Source: Bacillota bacterium
Lineage (GTDB): Bacteria > Armatimonadota > Hebobacteria > Hebobacterales > Hebobacteraceae
Assembly (NCBI GenBank): GCA_030597345.1
Contig: JAUVSA010000061.1
Location: forward strand, 1-9,459
Reading direction: 5' to 3'
Length of the DNA: 9,459 nt
The notes beneath the pieces are model-generated. The model searched no databases, had not been told where the DNA came from, and saw only the letters and a program-made list of their open reading frames with translations. The translations under genes were made by a program, and so were the position numbers. Positions 1 through 5,756 of this stretch are shown one piece after another (within the stretch, counting starts at the first letter, position 1; the number at the start of each line of letters is the position of its first letter).

Positions 1-143
1 ACCGCTGGGAGAACGACCAGATCACCGTCTTCTTCGAGGGCTGCCTGGAGTGCGGGGCCTGCCGCATCGCCTGCGCCGAGTGCCAGAACCTCGAATGGCG
101 CTACCCCAGAGGCGGCTTCGGCGTCAATTACCGGACGGGCTGA
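1..143 (+). CDS. fixX: FixX-type ferredoxin-like protein, C-terminal end (5' partial)
   Basis: The third forward frame is open from the window edge to a TGA at 141-143 and gives 46 residues. It has the four-cysteine signature CxxCxxCxxxC (visible residues 14, 17, 20 and 24, within GCLECGACRIAC), followed by a tail ending YPRGGFGVNYRTG. This matches the C-terminus of FixX, the small 4Fe-4S partner of the FixABC electron-transfer flavoprotein / quinone oxidoreductase complex, which passes electrons from ETF to quinone or, in diazotrophs, towards nitrogenase. The conserved PRGGFGxxYRxG tail separates it from generic ferredoxins. One extra cysteine (residue 27) follows the cluster motif. The rest of the gene, and probably fixC and fixAB, lie upstream and are not seen. 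Its role here is more likely electron transfer from fatty-acid or other dehydrogenases than nitrogen fixation, but the window cannot show that. Confidence 0.82.
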   Translation, partial: RWENDQITVFFEGCLECGACRIACAECQNLEWRYPRGGFGVNYRTG

Positions 144-260
144 TGGCCTCGGCTGCGAGACTGTCCCCCGCGCAGCTCCGCCGCCAGCGGATGTTTGGCC
201 AGCGACGATCCGGCGTGGCGAGAGGACCCCTGCACGAACGCCACGAACCCTCCTGACGCT

Positions 261-2375
261 ATGCCCCGGCACGCTCGGGAGTCCCAGCAGACCGAAGTCA
301 CTCCGCTGGCGCCTGGGGCGGCCCTCGCGACTGCGCTGGCCGTCTTCGCGCTGCTCTTCCTCGTCTATCTCGCAACCCTGCTCCCGACGGTTGTTGATCA
401 GGACAGCGGGGAGCTGGTCTCTGCCTGTCACGTCCTCGGCATCGCTCATCCGACTGGGTATCCCCTTTGGGTCCTCATGGGCAGGGCCTTCGACTTCCTT
501 CCTGTCGGCGGCACCAGCGCCTATCGGGTCGGGCTTCTCTCTGCGGCCTGTGCCGCCGCCGCGGGCGCCCTTGTCACCGCGCTGGCTCTCCGGATCGTCG
601 GATGGGCGCTTCCTGCGCTTCTCGCCGGCGTGGCATTCGGCCTGTGGTTCCCGAGTTGGAGCCAGGCAGTTAGGGCGGAGGTCTATGGTCTCACCGGCCT
701 GCTGTTCGCGCTGTCGCTGGCTGCTTTCTGGCGTTGGGGCCAGGATCGGTTGGCGCCTCGATTGTACTGGCTCGCGCTAGCCTGCGGATTCGTGGCGATG
801 CACCACAGGACGGCGATGCTGGCGGCGCTGCCGCCGCTCGTGGTCGGCCTGGCGCTGACGCGGCCCCGCCGCACCGGGATCTACGCGTGGGCCGGGCTAG
901 CATTTGTCATGCCGTTTCTCTTCTATGCTTATCTGCCCATCCGGGCGGCTGCGCGGACGCCCGTGAATTGGACCAACCCCGTCACCTGGGACCGCTTCTG
1001 GGACCACGCATTGGCGAGCCAGTATCAGGGTTACGCGCTTTCCCACAACCTGGGCCAGATGGCGCACGAGGCAGCGAGGCTGGCGCCGGAGGTGCTTGCG
1101 CCGGCGGTTGGCTGGTCGGTGCTGCTGGCTGTGGTTGGGCTGCCGCTGATCGTCTGGGGCGGGGTGTGGTGGGTGCGACGAGAGCCGTGGGTAGCAGGTC
1201 CGCTGGCGGCGGGAGCGGGGCTGCTCGCGTTCTGGGTGCTGCAGTGGGGGGAGACGGCGGACCTGAAGGTCTTCCTGCAGCCGCTGGGTGCGGTGCTGGC
1301 CCTCTACGGGGCCGTAGGGCTCGCCTGCCTGGGGCGGCGGTTCTCGTCGTCCGTCGCGCAGTGGGGGACGGTCGCGCTGGTGGGTGTCGTGATATGCGGC
1401 ACCCTGCTGAGGGTGAACTGGGAGCGCTCCGACCTCAGCGATCTCTGGCAGCATCGGGACCGGTGGGTGGCGATGCTGTCACAGCTAGAGCCAAACGCGG
1501 TCTTCGTCTCCGACAACGACGTGCCGAGCTTCGCCACGATGTATCTCCAGAGCGTGGAGGAGATGCGTCAGGATGTTACGCTCGTGCGCGTGGTGCCGCT
1601 GCGGACCAACTGGTATCTCGATCTGATCGAGGATGCGCAGGTGCGGGAGGCGGTGCGCCAGGCATGGGAGGAAACGCCGGTCGCGCTGCGGGAGGCGGGG
1701 CCGCGCGATCCACCTGAGATGCAGTGGGACCGAACGGCTCACTTCGCCTACCGGCTCGCGCAGCGCCTGAGAGGAAGCAGACCGGTGTATGTTCTGCACG
1801 GGCCGTGGCCGTTCGTGCGCACTCTCGCTGCGCAGGGGCAGTGGGAGTTACCTGGGCCCCCCTACTTCGTGGGCCTCAGTGAAGACCTGGTGGCCCTGCG
1901 CGAGAGACCGCCCCGCCTTACCCGCGAGCAAATGGATGGGCCAGCGCTTGCAGGCTTTCCCGAGGGCCTTGAGCTGGTCGCGTTCGAGTGGGATCGGACA
2001 GAGGTTGAGACGGGAGAGGTAGTGGAGTTCCGGGCCGAGTGGCGGCTGAGCGGGCCGATCTCGAACCCTCTGCAGTTCGGCATCGGACTGGCGCCCGAGA
2101 CGGTATCGCCGGACTTCTACAAGCGGACCCTTTCTCGCAAGGGTCACTTCGTGCAGGCATTCCCACTCCTTTGCGGCTCGCGCGATCTGGGTCCCTCCCC
2201 GGAGGGGACAGTGTACGAGCAGCGCGGGTCGCTCATTATTCCTACGAACACGCCTCCCGGCGCCTGCAGAGTCGTCGTTGGGTTGGGGCCGGTATATCAG
2301 GGACAGTATGAGGGCTGGGCCGAAGTGGGCACGATTCGGGTGGAGGCGCGGCCGAAGCCGAGGAACGGACCGTGA
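261..2375 (+). CDS. DUF2723 family polytopic membrane protein, glycosyltransferase-like
   Basis: From ATG 261 this encodes 704 residues. The frame opens earlier at TTG 195, but that adds 22 polar residues with no visible ribosome site, so ATG 261 is preferred; its own Shine-Dalgarno is also poor. The N-terminal half is a DUF2723 domain: a first membrane segment at about residues 20-44, then the extracytoplasmic loop motif DQDSGEL (46-52) and HPTGYP (63-68), then a series of hydrophobic helices to about residue 390. DUF2723 proteins resemble GT-C type glycosyltransferases (PMT/TMEM260-like) that use lipid-linked sugars; the conserved acidic loop fits that fold. After a soluble middle region, residues from about 570 to 690 look like a beta-sandwich of the kind found at the C-terminus of such membrane proteins. 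The stop overlaps the next gene (GTGA), so the two were probably co-translated. The exact substrate is unknown. Confidence 0.8.
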   Translation: MPRHARESQQTEVTPLAPGAALATALAVFALLFLVYLATLLPTVVDQDSGELVSACHVLGIAHPTGYPLWVLMGRAFDFLPVGGTSAYRVGLLSAACAAAAGALVTALALRIVGWALPALLAGVAFGLWFPSWSQAVRAEVYGLTGLLFALSLAAFWRWGQDRLAPRLYWLALACGFVAMHHRTAMLAALPPLVVGLALTRPRRTGIYAWAGLAFVMPFLFYAYLPIRAAARTPVNWTNPVTWDRFWDHALASQYQGYALSHNLGQMAHEAARLAPEVLAPAVGWSVLLAVVGLPLIVWGGVWWVRREPWVAGPLAAGAGLLAFWVLQWGETADLKVFLQPLGAVLALYGAVGLACLGRRFSSSVAQWGTVALVGVVICGTLLRVNWERSDLSDLWQHRDRWVAMLSQLEPNAVFVSDNDVPSFATMYLQSVEEMRQDVTLVRVVPLRTNWYLDLIEDAQVREAVRQAWEETPVALREAGPRDPPEMQWDRTAHFAYRLAQRLRGSRPVYVLHGPWPFVRTLAAQGQWELPGPPYFVGLSEDLVALRERPPRLTREQMDGPALAGFPEGLELVAFEWDRTEVETGEVVEFRAEWRLSGPISNPLQFGIGLAPETVSPDFYKRTLSRKGHFVQAFPLLCGSRDLGPSPEGTVYEQRGSLIIPTNTPPGACRVVVGLGPVYQGQYEGWAEVGTIRVEARPKPRNGP

Positions 2376-2770
2376 GGGCGGTCGGGATTGCGCTGATACT
2401 GTCATTGCTGTGCGTGGGCGCGGCCTGGAGTGAGGACGCCCAGCAACCGCCGGAGCGTCTGCCGGAACTCAAGCTCGCGCTCGACGTGACGCTGACGACG
2501 GCTATTGTCGTGGAAGCCCTGAAACGAACATTCAAGAATCCTCGGCCGGATGGAAGCGACTATGGGTTTCCCAGCGGCGATGCGGCCCAGACACTCCATC
2601 CAGTCACATGCAAGGGGTTCGCTCGAAGGAAGGAGGTACGTGACTTGGTGCCCGCGGCGCACCAACTCATTACCCAGTTCCAGCACCCGACGAATGCCGC
2701 GCGCCACGCGTTAGTGCGGTTCGAGGAAAGCCACGTGCACGGCCGTGACCTCATTCGGCAGTACGGGTGA
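2372..2770 (+). pseudogene. Truncated PAP2-family phosphatase, fused out of context to antisense glycosyltransferase DNA
   Basis: GTG at 2372 overlaps the DUF2723 stop by 4 bp, typical of translational coupling. Residues 1-20 form a signal peptide or membrane anchor (hydrophobic core, then AAWS-ED). Residues 51-59 match PAP2 motif 1, K-x6-RP (K51, R58, P59), and residues 66-69 give FPSG, the start of motif 2 (normally PSGH). Homology stops there: the histidine is replaced by D70, and the 62 residues after the aligned part, ending at TGA 2768-2770, do not resemble PAP2. Motif 3 (SRxxxxxHxxxD), with the catalytic histidine, is absent. The DNA from about 2579 is instead the reverse complement of a glycosyltransferase 5' end. 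PAP2 enzymes dephosphorylate lipid phosphates such as undecaprenyl diphosphate; this copy cannot. The 132-codon frame is a chimera left by a rearrangement or a misassembly. Confidence 0.72.
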
Positions 2771-2773
2771 CAT
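2579..2773 (-). pseudogene. N-terminal fragment of a GT4-type (group 1) glycosyltransferase with in-frame stop
   Basis: Read on the minus strand from ATG 2773, the frame gives 20 codons ending VAFLEPH, then TAA (2713-2711), then continues RVARGIRRVLELGNELVRRG with HQVTYLLPSSEPLACDWMEC after it. The pattern of a beta strand, an Arg/Gly-rich loop, a helix (RRVLELGNELVRRGH) and a second strand (QVTYLLP) is the N-terminal Rossmann start of GT4 family glycosyltransferases. Both sides of the TAA are in one frame and fit one fold, so the stop interrupts an originally continuous gene. At about 2578 homology ends in PAP2 DNA of the other strand, so the sugar-nucleotide-binding C-terminal domain is missing. 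The start lies 27 bp after the rfbB stop on the same strand, with a weak CAGG 7 nt before the ATG, which suggests an rfbB-glycosyltransferase operon, perhaps a rhamnosyltransferase. That specificity is inference from position only. Confidence 0.65.
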
Positions 2774-2800
2774 GCGCCAACCTGTCGAAGCCGCCCCCGG

Positions 2801-3799
2801 TCACCGGTTCGCGTACATCTCTTCGTAGTACTGCCGGTAGCTGCCGTCCTTCAGCCTCCGCCACCATGCCTCGTTCTCACGGTACCACCCCACGGTGCGC
2901 TTCATACCCTCCTCAAATCCAACCCTGGGCTGCCACCCGAGAGCGCGCAGCTTGGAGCCGTCGATCGAGTACCGCCGGTCGTGCCCCGGACGGTCCTTCA
3001 CGTACTTGATCAGCTCCTCCCCCTTGCCCACCAGCTTCAGAATCTCCCGGGTGAGCTCCAGATTCGTCCGCTCCTGGTCCGAGCCCACATTGTATGCCTC
3101 CCCCAACACCCCCTCCCGAAGCACCACATCTATCCCGGCACAGTGGTCATCCACGTACAGCCAGTCCCGCACGTTCATCCCATCCCCGTACAGCGGCAGC
3201 TCAATATCATCCAGCGCGTTTGTCGCAAACAACGACACAACCTTCTCCGGGTACTGATACGGACCATACGTATTCGCTCCCCGCGTGATCAGGATCTGGT
3301 ATCCGAAGGTCCGCTCGTACGCCTTCGCCATCAGCTCCGCTCCGGCCTTGCTCGCGGCGTATGGGCTCGACGGACTGGGCGCATCCTCCTCCTTGAACGA
3401 CCCCGACTCGATGCTCCCGTACACCTCATCGGTCGACACATGCACGAATCGGCCTATGTCATGCTTCCGGGCGGCCCCCAGCAGAACGTACAACCCCTTG
3501 ATGTCTGTGTCTACGAAAGCCCCCGCATGTTGAATGCTCCGATCGACGTGAGTCTCCGCCGCAAAGTTCACCACCGTATCAACCTCACCCATCACCCCCT
3601 CTACCACCTTCTCATCGCAGATGTCCCCCCGCACGAAGGAGTACCGCCCGTCTCCCTCCACCTCCCTCAGATTCTCCAGATTCCCCGCATACGTCAGCTT
3701 GTCGAAGTTGACTACCTCATCCTCCGGGTGCTCCCGCAGCACGAACCGACAGTAGTTCGACCCGATGAATCCCGCTCCGCCCGTTACCAGAATCCGCAT
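2801..3799 (-). CDS. rfbB: dTDP-glucose 4,6-dehydratase
   Basis: This encodes 332 residues, the usual length for RfbB/RmlB, which converts dTDP-glucose to dTDP-4-dehydro-6-deoxyglucose in the cytoplasm, the first dTDP-specific branch step to L-rhamnose. It is an extended SDR enzyme: the NAD-binding GGAGFIG is at residues 7-13, NFAAETHVDRSI at 78-89, the catalytic STDEVYG at 122-128 (T123, D124, E125), and Tyr147-xxx-Lys151 in SPYAASK. GPYQYPEK (179-186) and RPGHDRRY (270-277) are dehydratase subfamily signatures. ATG 3799 is chosen because MRILVTGGAGFIG begins there and GGAGG (3810-3806) sits 6 nt upstream; the frame is open further back to 4069, but that extension has no homology and would run through the promoter region of the divergent rfbD transcript. 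The enzyme looks intact. Downstream on the same strand is the broken glycosyltransferase gene. Confidence 0.95.
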   Translation of the reverse strand: MRILVTGGAGFIGSNYCRFVLREHPEDEVVNFDKLTYAGNLENLREVEGDGRYSFVRGDICDEKVVEGVMGEVDTVVNFAAETHVDRSIQHAGAFVDTDIKGLYVLLGAARKHDIGRFVHVSTDEVYGSIESGSFKEEDAPSPSSPYAASKAGAELMAKAYERTFGYQILITRGANTYGPYQYPEKVVSLFATNALDDIELPLYGDGMNVRDWLYVDDHCAGIDVVLREGVLGEAYNVGSDQERTNLELTREILKLVGKGEELIKYVKDRPGHDRRYSIDGSKLRALGWQPRVGFEEGMKRTVGWYRENEAWWRRLKDGSYRQYYEEMYANR

Positions 3800-3911
3800 A
3801 CCATGCCTCCAGCCACCCGCAGGCAGTCTCCCCCTCGCATCCGGCCAACCCACTGATAGGTTCGCTGCCAGCGCGCTCCGTCCTACCCCTCTCACCCCTC
3901 CTCGACCGCAA

Positions 3912-3940
3912 TTGACCGGCTCTGGCCTCCTTGCTAGAAT
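3912..3940 (+). promoter_or_regulatory. Sigma70-like promoter for the epimerase remnant and rfbD
   Basis: TTGACC (3912-3917) and TAGAAT (3935-3940) are separated by exactly 17 bp; each box matches the consensus at five of six positions. Transcription would start near 3947, about 25 nt before the ATG at 3972 and just before its Shine-Dalgarno GGGAG (3961-3965). This sits in the divergent gap between rfbB and rfbD, as expected for the rightward unit. No equally clear promoter for rfbB was found on the other strand. Assigned by eye from sequence and position. Confidence 0.6.
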
Positions 3941-3971
3941 GCCTCCTGATTGACAACAGCGGGAGCAACGC

Positions 3972-4097
3972 ATGATCGAAGGTGTCGGAGCAAAGAGCCT
4001 GAAGGGAATACCCGGGCGGTGCGGCTGCCTCATGGAGATCCTACGATGTGATGACAAGCTGTTCTCCAAATTCGACCAGGTCTATATGACCACATGA
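3972..4097 (+). pseudogene. Truncated dTDP-4-dehydrorhamnose 3,5-epimerase-like gene, N-terminal remnant
   Basis: A 41-codon ORF starts at ATG 3972 with a good Shine-Dalgarno (GGGAG, 3961-3965, 6 nt spacer) and ends at TGA 4095-4097. Its product begins MIEGVGAKSLKGIPG, continues with LMEILRCDD at residues 20-28 and ends FDQVYMTT. This is the N-terminal strand region of the RmlC/WxcM-like cupin epimerases, whose members typically read IxGVxxxxLxxIPDERGxLMEILRxDD followed by FGQVYxTT and continue to about 150 or more residues. Here the cupin core with its catalytic His and Tyr is gone and the frame runs into the start of rfbD, sharing ATGA. In the usually conserved DERGR stretch this copy reads GRCGC, with two Arg-to-Cys type changes, as expected for decay. 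The product cannot be an active epimerase. It may persist as a translated leader coupling translation to rfbD. The family assignment rests on remembered family patterns, not a search. Confidence 0.65.
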
Positions 4098-4963
4098 GCA
4101 CTCACAGACGCGTACTGGTTACCGGCGCGCGCGGCATGCTGGGCACCGATCTCTGCGCCGTGCTGAAGGACGCCGGTCACGAGGTTATCCCCGCCGACAT
4201 CCAGGAGTTCGACATCACCGACGGTCCATCTACCCTGACATTCGCAAGGGAGCATCGCCCCACCGTCATCATCAACTGCGCCGCTTACACCGCGGTCGAT
4301 CAGGCCGAAGCCGAGCGCGAGCAGGCATTCCGTGTCAATCGCGACGGTACCCGAAACATCGCAGAGGCGGCGGCCGACATAGGTGCCCCACTCCTCCACA
4401 TCAGCACCGACTACGTGTTCGACGGCGCCAAGCCGGGACCGTACGTCGAGGACGACCCTCCCAACCCCGCGAGCGTCTACGGGGCCTCAAAGCTGGCCGG
4501 TGAGGAGGCAGTGCAGGAGACCCTGGCGCAGCACTACATAGTCCGCACCGCCTGGCTCTACGGCATCCACGGGAAGAGCTTCCCGCGCACGATGCTGAAC
4601 CTCCGCCTTAAGAGCAAGCCCCTGCGCGTCGTGGACGACCAGTTCGGCTGCCCCACCTACACCCGTCACCTGTCCAGCATACTGGCGAAGATCATCGAGC
4701 GTCCCGCATACGGCGTCTATCACGCCGTCAACTCCGGCTCCTGCAGTTGGCACGAACTCGCCGCCGCCGTCCTGCGGGCCGCCGGTCTCAGTCCCGACAT
4801 AGAACCGGTTCCTACCTCCGAGTTCCCCAGGCCCGCCCCGCGGCCCGCGAACAGCATCTTCGACACCACCAAGCTCCAGCAGACATTTGGCCTGGAACCC
4901 CCGCCGTGGCAGCAAGGCGTCCTCGACTTCGTCGCCCGGTGGAAAGAAGAACAGCGACTCTAA
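4094..4963 (+). CDS. rfbD: dTDP-4-dehydrorhamnose reductase
   Basis: This encodes 289 residues, the normal size for RfbD/RmlD, which reduces dTDP-4-dehydro-L-rhamnose to dTDP-L-rhamnose with NAD(P)H, the last step of the pathway. It is an SDR fold: the nucleotide-binding GARGMLG is at residues 11-17, INCAAYTAVDQAE at 60-72, ISTDYVFDG at 103-111, and Tyr129-xxx-Lys133 in VYGASK, with DQFGCPTY (182-189) and RPANS (250-254) as family signatures in the substrate half. The ATG at 4094 overlaps the TGA of the preceding 41-codon ORF (ATGA), and its own Shine-Dalgarno is weak (only CCAGG about 13 nt away), so translation probably depends on ribosomes finishing that leader ORF. It ends in TAA, immediately followed by the antisense transposase fragment. 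The reading frame looks intact. Confidence 0.94.
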   Translation: MSTHRRVLVTGARGMLGTDLCAVLKDAGHEVIPADIQEFDITDGPSTLTFAREHRPTVIINCAAYTAVDQAEAEREQAFRVNRDGTRNIAEAAADIGAPLLHISTDYVFDGAKPGPYVEDDPPNPASVYGASKLAGEEAVQETLAQHYIVRTAWLYGIHGKSFPRTMLNLRLKSKPLRVVDDQFGCPTYTRHLSSILAKIIERPAYGVYHAVNSGSCSWHELAAAVLRAAGLSPDIEPVPTSEFPRPAPRPANSIFDTTKLQQTFGLEPPPWQQGVLDFVARWKEEQRL

Positions 4964-5367
4964 CGCGCGCCTCCGCCGTTTGCGACTCTCCGGGATGCCG
5001 CCTCCATCCAAGTCGATGGCGTAGGATGCGGGCGACGGCGCCTTCGCTGACCGGCAGCTCGAACTCGACCTTGAGCCGCTTGGCGCGAAGCCGGTCTGCT
5101 TGCGCAGGCGCACGACGCGAGCTTCCAGGCGAGCGGGAGTGCGGGGGGGGGCATGATTTGGGGACCATGGGAGCGGCTGGCCAGGCCCTTGCGGCTCTCG
5201 GCAGCGAAGCGGCGCACCCAGAGGCAGACCGTCTGGGGGCTGGTGCCGAACAGCCGGGCGGTGGGCTTGACGCCGATGCGGCGGGCGGAGGAGACCAGAC
5301 GCAGCCGCAGATCATAGGGATTCTTGACCTGTCGAATCATCTCAAGATAACTCAAAGGCGGCGACAT
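4964..5367 (-). pseudogene. Degraded HTH/integrase-type transposase fragment (IS481-like)
   Basis: From ATG 5367 (or ATG 5340) the minus strand encodes MIRQVKNPYDLRLRLVSSAR followed by RIGVKPTARLFGTSPQTVCL and WVRRF. This is the N-terminal helix-turn-helix of IS481-type and related rve transposases (pattern LRLRxVxxAxxxGxKPTARxFGTxxxTVxxWxRRF). Homology then jumps frame: VRLRKQTGF at about 5113-5087 lies in another frame and AKRLKVEFELPVSEGAVARI at about 5085-5026 in the third. At least two frameshifts are therefore needed to rebuild the protein, one near 5115-5120 and one near 5088. A nine-G run (5143-5151) lies just before the first. The catalytic DDE domain is absent, because the similarity ends next to the rfbD stop. 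No terminal inverted repeats or target duplication were found. This is a dead insertion-sequence remnant marking past insertion between rfbD and rpoB. Confidence 0.62.
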
Positions 5368-5383
5368 GCCGCGAGTTTGCCAC

Positions 5384-5623
5384 CTACCGCTTCCTGCTCG
5401 CCTTCACCCACAGAAAGCGCAGCTCCTTGCGCAACTCTCGTTTGGCCCGTGGCCCCATACACTTGAGTTGCACCAGGGGATAAACATCAATCTGCGCGTT
5501 TCCAGAAAAGTGCCGCAGGCACCTTGACAAGTATATCCTCATCCTATACCATATAAGTTCGTGCGGACCAGATTCGGGGGTATAGCTGGTCTCCGGGGAC
5601 AGGTGCCAGAACCGCTTCGCCAT
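5384..5623 (-). CDS. Small hypothetical ORF, doubtful
   Basis: An open frame of 79 codons starts at ATG 5623, with AAAGGA upstream (AGGA 8 nt before the ATG), and ends at TAG 5386-5384. I do not recognise the product. Its C-terminal third is strongly basic (RAKRELRKELRF, then KASRKR), with no membrane segment or known motif. The frame contains a hairpin followed by four Ts on this strand and the string GGGGACAGGTGCC (plus strand, 5595-5607), which resembles intergenic repeat sequence more than coding DNA. It stops next to the transposase remnant, so it may be part of mobile-element debris. Reported because of the start signal and because no other gene covers this stretch; it may well not be expressed. 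Confidence 0.25.
   Translation of the reverse strand: MAKRFWHLSPETSYTPESGPHELIWYRMRIYLSRCLRHFSGNAQIDVYPLVQLKCMGPRAKRELRKELRFLWVKASRKR
5506..5525 (-). terminator. Possible hairpin terminator
   Basis: On the minus strand AAGGTGCC (5525-5518), loop TGC, then GGCACTTT (5514-5507) forms an 8-bp stem with one mismatch around a perfect GTGCC/GGCAC core, followed by a four-T run ending at 5506. It resembles a short rho-independent terminator for leftward transcription, but lies inside the doubtful ORF 5384-5623. It could equally be a repeat remnant. Confidence 0.25.
5524..5552 (+). promoter_or_regulatory. Candidate promoter upstream of rpoB
   Basis: A perfect TTGACA (5524-5529) is followed, after 17 bp, by TACCAT (5547-5552), a four-of-six -10 match; TATACC (5545-5550, 15 bp spacing) and TATAAG (5552-5557, 22 bp) are alternatives with worse spacing. 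The segment is an AT-rich patch in an otherwise GC-rich region, as expected for a promoter. Use for rpoB would leave a leader of roughly 200 nt. Weak evidence. Confidence 0.25.
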
Positions 5624-5756
5624 CTATGTAATCCTTTCACCTAGCTCTTGACAAGAGAGCCGGTTTCCGCCACCGCGGCCACCGCGCCGTGGAGCGAGGC
5701 CGGCTACTACTCGCGTCCGGCCGGAGAACGCCCCGGCCAGGGGGAGTCACACAGGT
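5624..5756 (+). promoter_or_regulatory. rpoB 5' leader region with small inverted repeats and Shine-Dalgarno
   Basis: No gene is seen here; in particular the rplL gene that usually precedes rpoB is absent. The stretch holds CTCTTG-A-CAAGAG (5645-5657), a perfect inverted repeat that can also pair as GCTCT/AGAGC with a 7-nt loop, a TCCGGCCGGA palindrome (5715-5724), and AGGGGGAG (5739-5746), a strong Shine-Dalgarno 10 nt before the rpoB ATG. I could not match it to a known ribosomal-protein leader or riboswitch. Confidence 0.35.

Noticed and set aside
50..256. Plus-strand ORF of 68 codons overlapping fixX
   Set aside because: It is an out-of-frame shadow of the ferredoxin coding region with an arginine-rich, unrecognisable product.
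195..260. TTG 195 as start of the DUF2723 protein
   Set aside because: It adds 22 polar residues with no ribosome site, and the protein starts naturally at ATG 261 shortly before the first membrane segment.
683..2405. Several minus-strand ORFs opposite the DUF2723 gene
   Set aside because: They are low-complexity Arg/Pro/Ser-rich products typical of antisense frames in GC-rich genes, with no start signals or domains.
3800..4069. N-terminal extension of rfbB on the minus strand back to 4069
   Set aside because: The extra 90 residues lack homology and would cover the divergent promoter and the epimerase remnant; ATG 3799 has GGAGG and the canonical MRILVTGGAGFIG start.
5576..5587. GGGGGTATAGCT, identical to the 5' end of many tRNA-Ala genes
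   Set aside because: The match ends after 12 nt; the D-loop, anticodon arm and T arm do not follow, so there is no tRNA, and a remnant this short cannot be told from chance.
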